A stretch of 64,000 nucleotides of DNA from Thermoanaerobaculum sp. (GTDB lineage Bacteria; Acidobacteriota; Thermoanaerobaculia; Multivoradales; UBA5704), in the NCBI GenBank assembly GCA_021154885.1, contig JAJKHS010000077.1:124001-188000 (forward strand), in the 5' to 3' direction. Positions 33,761 to 43,400 of the stretch are shown piece after piece (the first letter of the stretch is position 1; the number at the start of each line of letters is the position of its first letter). The notes beneath the pieces were generated by a model. That model saw only the letters and a program-made list of their open reading frames with translations, made no database searches and was not told the DNA's origin. The translations under genes were made by a program, and so were the position numbers.

Positions 33761-36562
33761 ATGAGAACCGGAACCTCAAGATCCGATCGCCAGCGACGCC
33801 CCCTCCTATGGAGGGCCATCGCCGTAGCATGTCTCTTGTCCACCCTTCTGGCGGTCTCGGCCGCCGCACAGTCGACGGCCCGTTCCGCCGAGGTGCGCTC
33901 GGCGCAGTACGTCCTCATCCTCGATGACTCTGGGAGCATGAAGACCACCGACCCGGACCGCCTCAGCCTCTTCGCCGCGCGTTCGCTGGTCAGCATGCTC
34001 GACGACCGCGACGAGGTGTCAGTGGTGCGAATGAACGGCCCTCGCGACGGGGCGCCGCCACCGCCGATCGAACCGCTGCGGAAGAACCGCGCTCAGATCG
34101 ACCAGCTCCTGAATCTCCAAGGGGGGATCGCCGGGTACAGCGCGAAATACACGCCGTGCCGGTCCTCGTTCATGGCGGTCCGGCGGCTGCTCGACGCGGC
34201 GTACCAGCCGGGAGTCTCTCAGGTCGTCATGCTGCTGACCGACGGGCAGTGCGAACCCGCAGAGGAAGAGTTATCGAGTGAGGATTTCCTGAGCGGCCTG
34301 CGCTCCCACGACCAGGGGGCCTTCCAGTTCTACCTGCTGCGCTTCCGCGGCATGCGGTACTCGCCGGCGCTGGTACGCTTGGCCGAGCGCACCGGGGGGA
34401 AAGCGATGGAGGCCGACCCGCGAGATCCGGCATCGATCCTCCAGACCTTCGCCACCGCACTGTCCCGCTCCCAGGGGTACGAAGCTTATCTCCTCTCGCC
34501 GCGCGAGGCCCACCTGGCGGCACACCGCGGCGCCGAACGGGTCCGCCTGCTCGCCATTGCCCCCGACGCCGGCCCCGGCCTCTCATTTTCCGTCCGTAGC
34601 CCGCGGGGTAGTGCCCCGCAGATGCTTGACACTCCCCGCGCCGGCACGCATCAGTACGGCGCCAACGGGAGGGTCTTCCGCTTCGCCGCGCTCGACTACC
34701 GGCCGGACGCCGAGCCGGTCGAGGTGGACGTGCCGGGTGGCGGAGAGCGCTGGAAAGTGGTGGCGCTGCCGGAGTATCGCCTCGCGGTGCGCCGGGCTGT
34801 TCAAGCGGGGAGCTGCGATCGTCCTGGAGCGGAGGTCCAGAGCGCCGAGGTGGGAGCGTCTGTCTGCATGATCGTCGAGCTGGTCAACGCGAGCGGCCAG
34901 GTAGTGGGCGGCGAGGTCACGGGAGGCGACCTGACCGCCCGGGTGCAGATCCGCCGCGCCGACCTGCCGGGCCAGCCGCCGGAGGATCTCGCCGCGAACC
35001 CACTCGCCGCCGGCCAAGCGCGGTTCGGCCTGCCGCGGAGCCACCTGGAGAAGGGGGACTACGAGCTCCAGCCGCTGGTCTCCCTGAGCCTCTCCTCCGG
35101 CGAAGCGATCAAGCTGCGCGGCACACCGGCGTCGCTCGAGGTCTCCTCGGTAGAGATCCATCCCCAACCCGCTCGTCTCGCCTTCGGCAGTTTGCGCCCC
35201 GGCGATCTCGCGCAGAGCCCATTCCGCCTCGCGGGCAACTTCCCGAAGGCGTCCGGGCACCTCGAGCTGGGCGACCGCCCCGATCTGCCGGCCTGCGTGA
35301 CCGCCGAGCTGAGCGGCGTCCTGGAGGGCAAGCCCCAGCCGATCACGCCGGGTCAGGGGTACAACCTCGTGCTGCGCGTCTCTCCCTACTGTGGCCCGCA
35401 GCCGATCGACCGCCCGGTCAACACGGTCCTCCGCCTGGTGCTCGCGGGCGAAGGCGGCCGCCAGCTTCCCGTTATCGAGCTGCCGTTGACCTTCCGGCTG
35501 GACTACCGCATCGACGCCCCCAAGGAGCTGACCGTCAAGGTCCGCGGCGGGCAGGTGGAAGACGTGCCGGTAACGGTGGGCGGCAACTTCCAGAAGCAGG
35601 TGTCGCTGCGCGCCGTGGTGGCCGGCCCGAAAGAGGCCGAGGCGTGGCCGGAGGGCCGCGGCGACCTGGTCCTCGGGTTCGCCGGCGAGGGTTCTGCGAA
35701 GGTGCTGCGCGACAAAGAGGGCGATCCGCTCCTCAATCACGACTTCTCCGCCGGTCCGGGGGCGGCTCCGCTACGGCTGCGCGCCCTCCCCGGCCGCTGC
35801 TGCGCCGCGGGCTCCTTCGCGACCCGCCTGGGGCTCGCCCCCGCCGGCAATCAGCCTCTGCCGCCAGGAGCCCGGCCGCCGGAGCCGGTCGTCGTGCCGG
35901 TGCGCGTCGAGGTCGAGCCGGCCGGCTTCTGGGCCTGCTATGGACCGCGCATCCTCGCGGCGCTGGCCGCCCTGCTGTTGCTCCTGCTCGTCCTGTACTG
36001 CGTGAACATGTTTCGTCACAGCATCTTCCTCAAGCCCGATGCGCTGGCGACGAAGCTCAAGCCCCTGGTGTGGACCGAATACGGCGACGCGGTGGAGCTC
36101 GACAAATCGAAGGGCGAGGTGACGCGGCTGGTGCGCCAGGCCCTGCCGCTGCACCGCCGGGCCAGCGCCTGGCTGCGCTCCAACCCTTTGCGCTTCGGGC
36201 TGCCCGGAGGGCGTTACCACGAGACGGTGGAGATGCTGTTGCAGCCGAGCCGCGACGTGGCCCGCTCTCAGGTCCTCCTGGTGGCCGAAGGCGACGTGCA
36301 GGCGCGGGCGGAGAGCGAGCCGGAGAATTTCCGTCGCCGGCTCTTCGCGATCGCTGCCGGGAAGGTCCTGTTCCTGGCCGTGCCGGATGCGCAGGGCCGC
36401 ATCGGCACCCTGGTCTGGCAGAACGGCTTCCTGCCTTCGGAGTTCGAGGGGGAGCCCGCCCGGCTGCGCGCGGTCAAGCTGCACAGGGCAAAGCTGCTGC
36501 GTTCCCTCGAAGCTTGGGAGACTCATGAGGAAGGCAAAGCCGCCGGCTGGCAGATCGGTTAG
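33761..36562 (+). CDS. Membrane-anchored VWA-domain protein
   Basis: A 933-residue protein. A signal peptide (VACLLSTLLAVSAAAQ) is followed by a VWA domain (about 45-230) with an intact metal-ion-dependent adhesion site, VLILDDSGSM (Asp55, Ser57, Ser59). Residues about 230-720 are several beta-rich domains, probably Ig-like. A membrane helix (RILAALAALLLLLLVLYCVN, near 729-748) leads to a cytosolic tail of about 180 residues that repeats the WLRSNPLRFG...ETVEML module of the first operon gene. The layout places the VWA domain outside and the shared module inside. VWA proteins of this kind are predicted partners of the tubulin-like GTPase. It begins directly after the OmpA-like stop. Confidence 0.85.
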   Translation: MRTGTSRSDRQRRPLLWRAIAVACLLSTLLAVSAAAQSTARSAEVRSAQYVLILDDSGSMKTTDPDRLSLFAARSLVSMLDDRDEVSVVRMNGPRDGAPPPPIEPLRKNRAQIDQLLNLQGGIAGYSAKYTPCRSSFMAVRRLLDAAYQPGVSQVVMLLTDGQCEPAEEELSSEDFLSGLRSHDQGAFQFYLLRFRGMRYSPALVRLAERTGGKAMEADPRDPASILQTFATALSRSQGYEAYLLSPREAHLAAHRGAERVRLLAIAPDAGPGLSFSVRSPRGSAPQMLDTPRAGTHQYGANGRVFRFAALDYRPDAEPVEVDVPGGGERWKVVALPEYRLAVRRAVQAGSCDRPGAEVQSAEVGASVCMIVELVNASGQVVGGEVTGGDLTARVQIRRADLPGQPPEDLAANPLAAGQARFGLPRSHLEKGDYELQPLVSLSLSSGEAIKLRGTPASLEVSSVEIHPQPARLAFGSLRPGDLAQSPFRLAGNFPKASGHLELGDRPDLPACVTAELSGVLEGKPQPITPGQGYNLVLRVSPYCGPQPIDRPVNTVLRLVLAGEGGRQLPVIELPLTFRLDYRIDAPKELTVKVRGGQVEDVPVTVGGNFQKQVSLRAVVAGPKEAEAWPEGRGDLVLGFAGEGSAKVLRDKEGDPLLNHDFSAGPGAAPLRLRALPGRCCAAGSFATRLGLAPAGNQPLPPGARPPEPVVVPVRVEVEPAGFWACYGPRILAALAALLLLLLVLYCVNMFRHSIFLKPDALATKLKPLVWTEYGDAVELDKSKGEVTRLVRQALPLHRRASAWLRSNPLRFGLPGGRYHETVEMLLQPSRDVARSQVLLVAEGDVQARAESEPENFRRRLFAIAAGKVLFLAVPDAQGRIGTLVWQNGFLPSEFEGEPARLRAVKLHRAKLLRSLEAWETHEEGKAAGWQIG

Positions 36563-36611
36563 CCGCGGCTGAGGATCTTGCAACCACGGATTCCGCCGAA
36601 GGAGGCGAGGA

Positions 36612-39600
36612 ATGCCGAGACATCAGAAGGTGGTCATCGAGGAGATGTTGACCAAGCCGAGCGCGGTCTGCCCGACGCTCTTCGTCGGTCTGGGTGGCTG
36701 CGGCTGCCGCCTGGTGAGCCGGGTCGCGCGCCACCTGCAGCGGCGCCCCGACTACGAGGAGCGCTACAAGGCGCTCGTCAAGTTCGCCCTGGTCGACACC
36801 AACGTCAACGAGCTGGAAGGCTTCCGGGAGATGGCGGACAGCACGTTCCTCATCAGCGACTTCGAGAAGGAGGAGTACGCCGATCTCGCCTCCGGGAAGC
36901 TCTTCCTGGAAGCCGACCCCTATTTCACGCAGTGGGTGCCGCAGAACTATCGGTTCCGCGCTGGCGACACGGCCGGCGCCGGGCAGATCCGCATCGAGTC
37001 GCGGCTCGGCGTCTTCTATCAGATGAAGCACAAGGACTTCGTGCCGAAGTTCCGGAGGCTCCTGGAGGATCTCAAGTCGCACGAGTTGGGGCACCGCCGC
37101 CTGGACAGTCAGGAGATCCGCATCGTCATCTGCTACTCGGTGGCCGGCGGCACCGGCTCGGGCTGCCATCTGCCGATCGCCTACCTGCTGCGCGACCTGG
37201 CCAGCGAGCTCGGTAAGCCGCGTCTGATCGGCGTCGCCGTGCAGCCGGCGGTCTTCGAGGACAAAACTGGCATCAACCGCGACGGCACGTTCGCCAACGC
37301 CTATGCCGCGCTCAAGGAGACCGAGTACCTGATGAAGCTGGGCGCTCCCGATTCGCGCTTCTTCCCCGAGGAGGGGCTCGCCTTTCATTACGACCCGTCG
37401 GACGTCTCCAAACGGATTGTGCGCCAGCCGCCATTCGAGTTCGTCTACATCGTGGACAAGCCGCAATCGTTCACCGTGCCCGATCCAGTCGAGGCCGCAG
37501 CGGATGGCCTCTATCTTCAGTTCTTCTCCCCGCTCTACTCGTATCAGGCCTCCGACTATGACAACTTCACGCAGCACCAGCGCTTCCTGGTGCCCCACGA
37601 CTTCGAGGCCAAGGGCATTATCGGCTTCACCACATTCTATGGCTCCTATGGAGCTGCGGTGCTCCTCGTGCCTGTCGACGGCCTGGTCGACTTCTGCTCG
37701 CAGTCGGCGGCGCTGTCGCTGATGCGGGCGAGTTTCCTGCGCTCGATCCCTGGCGATGCGATCTATGCGTCGCTGCGCAACGTGCCAGAGCCGTTCTACG
37801 AGGTGGCGCTCGGCAACGAGAAGAATGAAAAGCCGGTCCAGGTAGCGGATTTCCCGAAGAAGGAGAAGGACCAGCGCGAGAGGCTGATCGATCGCTTGTA
37901 CATGAAGCGGGTCCGCCTGCTGGCCGCCTGTGAGTTCGCGGACAATGAGCTGAAGCGCTTCTTCACCCTGTTCCGCCACGGCCACCGGGCGGGCGAGATC
38001 CCGCGATCGGATGGCACCTGGGAGCTCAAGCCGGAGAGGGTCAAGGAGGACCAGGAGCAGCTCGCGCGCAACGGCATGCGCCTTTCGATCGGCGCCATCG
38101 TCCTCCCGACGATCACGAGCGACAATCCCCAGGAGCTTCCCGGCCTGCTGCAGCAAGCCCGCAAGGCGATGGAGCTTCACGCCGAGGAGGACCAGCCGAC
38201 GGCGGCCGGCATTAACCGTGTCTACGACGCGCGGACCCGCGCCTCGGTGTGGCTGGACGAGTTCAAGAGCGTCGGGATGAGAATCCTCAAGAACGGCTAC
38301 AAGAGCGGGACTCTCAGCCATCCCGGGATGGACGCCCTGGTGGAGCTGTCGTTCCTCAACGACGAAGCCGGGGAGGTGGACCTGGCGGCCAAACGCTATG
38401 CCGTGCTGTCCATTCTCGAACGGGTACGCTGGGACGTCACGCCCCCGGAGCGCACCGCTGACTTCGACCTGGGCGAGCACAAGGATACCGACAAGCTCAA
38501 TCCCAAAGAGGTCCCGGCGCTCCTCGAGTCGCTGCAGAGCCAGGCCATCGAGCGGGCGATGCAGATCGTCAAACAGCAGTTCATCGAGTCGCTGGGGGAC
38601 CTGCGCACCAACCTCGACAAGTTCGCCATCACGCAGCGCGAGCTCGAAAAGGGCTTCGACCAGTTGGAGGCCGAGCAACTGAACCGCCTGCGCAAGCTGC
38701 GCGAGGACGGCGGCAAGAGCTCGTCGGCCAACCAGTACGTGCTCGACGCCGAGGCGCTGCAGATCGAGGACGGCCGGCGCATGTGGGACTTTTACTTCGA
38801 GGACAAGATCGCCGAGCTGCCTGATCTCTCGCTCAGCAACCGCGAGATCCAGGTGCTGCTGGGCGACACGGTCACCGCCATGAGCGTGCGCCGCGGCGGC
38901 GCCACCAGCGCCGACCTGGACAAGCTCTTCACCGCACTGCGTGAGCATGTCGAGAAGTTCCTCAGTGCCTGGATCGGCGGCGATCCCCACTCGCCGGACC
39001 GCGAGCGGCGCGACGGTCTGACGCTGTCCGACGCGTTGGAGCTCGAAGTGGTCTACCGCGCCCTCTACCGCAGCAACAGCCCGCAGGTGGAGGCTGGCGG
39101 CGACAAGGAGATCCGCGAGCTGATCGCCACCTATCGCAACCCGACAAATGAGGAGAAGCTTGACCTCAAAGACGAAAGGCACAGCGACTACCTGCGCGAC
39201 AAGATCAAGCGGCTGGTCAAGGAGAAGGCGTCGCTCCTCTGCGTCTACGAGGAAGGACGCGACCAGCACGGCGGCGTGCGGCCGGACAACGTCTTCGTCG
39301 CCGCCATCGACGAGAACTTCAAGAACAGCACGATCGAAGAGGCGATCCGCGGCGCCGATCCCAACCTCACCTGGGTGACGACGGGATGGACCAACCCCAA
39401 GGAGATCATCTTCTACCGCGCGGTCCTCAACGTCCCGCTCTACGTCTTCGGCCGGATGAAGGAGATGAAGGCGGAGTACGAGCGCTTCAAGGCGCTCGCC
39501 AAGCGGCCCAAGGTGCTGCACATCGATCATAACTGGGAGGACATGCTCCCGGATCTCGATCCCGACAGCGCGCAGGAGAACCACCGCCAGCAGCTCCTGC

Positions 39601-40424
39601 GGAACCACGTGATCAACTTCGCGGCGCTGATGACCACACGGCGTCCCGACGGCGGACCGGCCTTCGTCGTCCGCCGCGGTGGCAAGTACTGCCTCTCGGA
39701 TCCGGACTGGGACGGCCTGAGCGACGACGGGGAGTTTGGTGACGACGGCCTGACCCGCCTGGGGGAAACCCTGGCCGACTCGATCCAGCGGCTGCCCGAA
39801 GTGCTGGAGTCGGAAAAGGTCACCTATCTCTCCTACCAGCAGATGCTGCGCGCCGTGCGCGAGGGGCTGGCGCCGGAGGTGCTCGCTGCGGTCGTCGAGC
39901 TGCCGTTCCGCTGGCGCAGTAACCACGACGAATTGCGCAACAAGTACGGTCCCAACCGGACGCCGGTGCAGCAGGAGAAGCTCAAGGACTACGCCGACGC
40001 CTATCAGCGCCTGCGCGAGGCGTTGGAGAAGCTCTACGATCGGCTGAGCAACGTCAGCGTCGAGCAGCGGACGCTCGGCGAGGATCTGGGCGCCAACGCG
40101 GCCAACCTGACGGCCGAGGAGGCGGAGGAGAACCTCGCCCAGAGCATCAAGATCCTTGAGACGTTCTGCGAGGTGTGGAAGGCGCTGGAGAACCCGGATC
40201 AACCGGGAGCCGTGGCGAAGAGCTTCCAGCGGCTGTTTCGTCCTTTGCCGGAGGACAAGCTCAATCGCCTGCTGGAAAAGCTGCGTAGCGGTCCGACACG
40301 GCCGGCCGGAGGAGTGCGGCGAGGGGCGCCGCCGGCGGGAGGGAGCGTCGCGGTTGGCTCCGGGATCGCCGCGGTCGTGCCGGGGAACGGACAGACTCCG
40401 GGCGACAGCCCGGCGGGGAACTGA
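36612..40424 (+). CDS. Large tubulin/FtsZ-like GTPase
   Basis: A 1270-residue protein with an N-terminal tubulin-superfamily domain (about 20-430). The first loop reads LFVGLGGCGCRLVSRVAR (residues 23-40), a DTN follows in KFALVDTNVNE (near 57-67), and the signature GTP-binding loop is YSVAGGTGSGCHLP with GGTGSG at 179-184. A catalytic-loop-like acidic segment follows (AVFEDKTGINRDGTFANAY). The remaining ~840 residues are helical and unassigned, making it several times longer than FtsZ. No membrane helix is seen. It belongs to the 'tubulin-like' families predicted to act in membrane remodelling with VWA and OmpA-like partners. GTPase activity is inferred from motifs only. Confidence 0.85.
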   Translation: MPRHQKVVIEEMLTKPSAVCPTLFVGLGGCGCRLVSRVARHLQRRPDYEERYKALVKFALVDTNVNELEGFREMADSTFLISDFEKEEYADLASGKLFLEADPYFTQWVPQNYRFRAGDTAGAGQIRIESRLGVFYQMKHKDFVPKFRRLLEDLKSHELGHRRLDSQEIRIVICYSVAGGTGSGCHLPIAYLLRDLASELGKPRLIGVAVQPAVFEDKTGINRDGTFANAYAALKETEYLMKLGAPDSRFFPEEGLAFHYDPSDVSKRIVRQPPFEFVYIVDKPQSFTVPDPVEAAADGLYLQFFSPLYSYQASDYDNFTQHQRFLVPHDFEAKGIIGFTTFYGSYGAAVLLVPVDGLVDFCSQSAALSLMRASFLRSIPGDAIYASLRNVPEPFYEVALGNEKNEKPVQVADFPKKEKDQRERLIDRLYMKRVRLLAACEFADNELKRFFTLFRHGHRAGEIPRSDGTWELKPERVKEDQEQLARNGMRLSIGAIVLPTITSDNPQELPGLLQQARKAMELHAEEDQPTAAGINRVYDARTRASVWLDEFKSVGMRILKNGYKSGTLSHPGMDALVELSFLNDEAGEVDLAAKRYAVLSILERVRWDVTPPERTADFDLGEHKDTDKLNPKEVPALLESLQSQAIERAMQIVKQQFIESLGDLRTNLDKFAITQRELEKGFDQLEAEQLNRLRKLREDGGKSSSANQYVLDAEALQIEDGRRMWDFYFEDKIAELPDLSLSNREIQVLLGDTVTAMSVRRGGATSADLDKLFTALREHVEKFLSAWIGGDPHSPDRERRDGLTLSDALELEVVYRALYRSNSPQVEAGGDKEIRELIATYRNPTNEEKLDLKDERHSDYLRDKIKRLVKEKASLLCVYEEGRDQHGGVRPDNVFVAAIDENFKNSTIEEAIRGADPNLTWVTTGWTNPKEIIFYRAVLNVPLYVFGRMKEMKAEYERFKALAKRPKVLHIDHNWEDMLPDLDPDSAQENHRQQLLRNHVINFAALMTTRRPDGGPAFVVRRGGKYCLSDPDWDGLSDDGEFGDDGLTRLGETLADSIQRLPEVLESEKVTYLSYQQMLRAVREGLAPEVLAAVVELPFRWRSNHDELRNKYGPNRTPVQQEKLKDYADAYQRLREALEKLYDRLSNVSVEQRTLGEDLGANAANLTAEEAEENLAQSIKILETFCEVWKALENPDQPGAVAKSFQRLFRPLPEDKLNRLLEKLRSGPTRPAGGVRRGAPPAGGSVAVGSGIAAVVPGNGQTPGDSPAGN

Positions 40425-40426
40425 GC

Positions 40427-43400
40427 TTGTCCCGAGTGTTCCCGGCCCCGGTGATCGTTGTCGGCGTCGGACGCTTCGGCTTGGCGACGCTGGAGCGCCT
40501 CGGCGACGACTGGTCCGGTCTCCGGCTCTCCGGGGCGGACGTCTCGATCGGCAACCTGCGCCTCCTGGCGGTGCGCTCGGCTGGGGCGGCGAACGGCTGG
40601 CGCCGTTTCGAAGAGGACGCCGTCCGCATCGCCGGTCATCTGGGGGACAGCGACCTGCCGTCCCTGGCACTCAACCTCGCGATCGTCCGTTCTCTCGGCC
40701 TCGTCCGCTATCGCGACGGTTGCTATCAGGTCGCCCTGCCGCGCGACGCGGGCGTCGTAGAGGTGGAGATCGAGGCCGCGCCGGGAGCGGACGGCGGCGA
40801 GGAGACCCCGCCGGAGAAGCAGTCGCGGCGCCTGCGCTACTTCGAGTGGCTGCGGCTCGACCCGGATCCGATCGTCGCGGCGGAGCGGCTGCATCACCTT
40901 GCCCAACGCCTGCAGGAGGTCGATCTCTTCATCACGCCGCTGCTCAACCGGGTACGGCAGGGGCACAGCCCGCATACGCTGCTAGCCTGCATCGACCGCT
41001 GCCGCTCTCTCCTCGCAGGGCGGGATCCTGCACCCTGGGACTGGGGGAACCCGGCGAACATCGACCCGCCGGATGGGGAGAGTGTGCCGGTCTCGACTCT
41101 CGTCGCTCCGCAGGAGAAGGAGGAGATGCGCCAGGCTGCGCGTTTCCTCGAAAAGGTGATGGAGCCTCCGCTCGCCGGCTGGAACGAGTGGCTGAGCGGC
41201 GACGAGGAAGCGCCACCAGTGATCAAGAAGTTGGAACCGTTCGTACGGTGCGCCGGCGACCTGTCGTCGCCGCTGGATCCCGCCGAGCTCCTCGGCCGCG
41301 AATGGGAGGTCACTGGCTGGGCGAGCCAGCAGGGACCCTCAGCCGACGATATCTTCATCCCTCTGACTCCCCACCCGTTCCAGTTGGGCCTCTTCGACCT
41401 GGACAATCGGGAGGGCCTGCCGGAGACGACCGTCGAGCTCCTGAGAGGCCGGCTCGGGGATTTTGGCCGGTTCCTGCACGGCGGCCTCGTCCGCCTCTGG
41501 GTGGACCTCCAGCGAGAGAGGGTTGGAGACGTCAACAGCAACATCCTGGAAGAGGCGCGGCAGCGTGACGAGCTGACCGACGCGTTGCGGCAGTCCCTCG
41601 AGGTGCTCGGCGAGATTGTCGTGCACCCGCTCAAGGACGCGCTCCACGAGGTGCCACGCCGGGCCTCCAACTCGGCGGCGGAGACGGATCTGCCCGGCGA
41701 GCCCAGCCGTTTCCTGCGCGGGCTGGAGATCGACGATCCCCGGGAAGAGTCTCCCCGCCAGTGGCTCGAGCGGCGGCTGGCGCACCTTGGTTTCGCAGCG
41801 ACCGCGGAGCCCGGGGAGGAAGGCGCGCCGGCAGGCTCCGCCGAGACCAGCTCTCCGCCGCGGCACGCTCCGCTGTTCGCGGACGTCTGCATCCCGGCCG
41901 GACACGATGGTATGGAAGACAGGACCAAGGAGCCCTTCTCGCCCTTGCGCGAGGCGCTCAACCGGCAGGTCCGCGAGATGTACGGCTTCCGCTTCCTCAC
42001 CCGCTACCGCCAGCGGCCGACCCGGCAGCCGCCACGGCTCACGGTGTTCGTGATCGGCGATATGAGCGAAGCGTTCACCCGCGAAGCCATGCGGCACGTG
42101 CTGCGCGAGATGCATGCTGAGCTTCTGCGCGCCTTCACTCCCATCTTCGAGTCCTACCGGGTGGGGTTCGATCGCTGCCTGTGCGTCACCCCGATCCTCT
42201 GGATGCCCCATCCTGCCGATCCTTTCCAAGGGGAGGACCTCGCGGTCAGCCGCTGCGAGGAGGCGGCGATCATCGACGCCGTCCACGGCATCCGCCGCTG
42301 GGTGGAGTGCGTCCTTCCCGCCGGTCGGCGCAGCATCTCCCAGATCTTCGTCAACAGCCGGGTCACGGATACATCCACCTTGAGCTTGGCCGATGCCCTG
42401 CGCCAGACGCGCGACTTCCTCTCCTTCCAGATCCGCAACGACCTGAGCCAGAACCCGTGGCTTCGCCAGACGTCCATGAGCGCCGGCGGCACCGACCTCT
42501 TTTCCTCGTTCTCCTGCTACGAGATCGACTTTCCGGCCCTGCGCAGCCGCGAATACCTGGCCAACCGCCTGGCGCGTGAGTGCCTGGCCGAGCTCAAGCA
42601 GGGCGAGCATGTGCGCATCGAGCCGCCGGAACCGCTCGCTCCGCCGGCGCTGGACAAGCTCACCGATCAGGCCCGCCAAGTGCTCGGGGGGGTTACCCGG
42701 CAGGCCGGGGACAGCCTCGCGCAGCGGGTCGAGAACCGCTGCCAACTCGAGCCCGGCACTCCCTCACGCGAGATCCTGAAGGCGTTCGACGAGCGCTTCG
42801 AGACCGAGCTGCGGCGCGACGTGTGGGCGACCTGGAGCGAGCTGACAGGCCGCCTGGGACGGGTCGACGCGCTGGTGGACGAGCTGCGTCTCGCAACCTC
42901 GCGCCTGGTGGGCAAAGCGGTCGAGCGGGTGCAGTCCTACAGCGACCATCTGGTCGCGGACTACGCCGGAGCCGGCGGTCTCAAGGCGGCGCAGGCCGCC
43001 TTCCATCAACTGCGGATAGCTACCCAGGAGACCTTCCAGGAGCAGGAGAAGCTGCGCCGCAATCGAGAGGCCCTGTGCGGCCGCCACACGATCCCCGTAC
43101 TGGAACAGCTCAGCCGCGCCCGCCGCGCCGTCCTGACGGCGGCGGAGCGCAAGCCGGATCTCTCTCCCATCCACTTGGGCCTCGCCGTCTGGGCCCTGCT
43201 CAGCCTCGTCCTCGGTGCTCCCGTGGCCCAGGCCATCTCCTACTTCTTCGAGCTCCACCTGCGGCCCAACCTCCTGGAGTGGCTCCTCGGCCCGGGTGGC
43301 GGGATCACCGGCGGCCTGCTCCTGTGGGGCGCGGCGTGGGCTCTGCTGCGCTGGTTCGTGCGCCGGCGCTTCCGCTCCCTGACCCACGCCATCCATGCGA

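Noticed and set aside
36474-40670. A 1398-residue open frame on the minus strand across the tubulin-like gene.
   Set aside because: High GC keeps antisense frames open; its codon use is repetitive and low-complexity, and the opposite strand has clear tubulin motifs.
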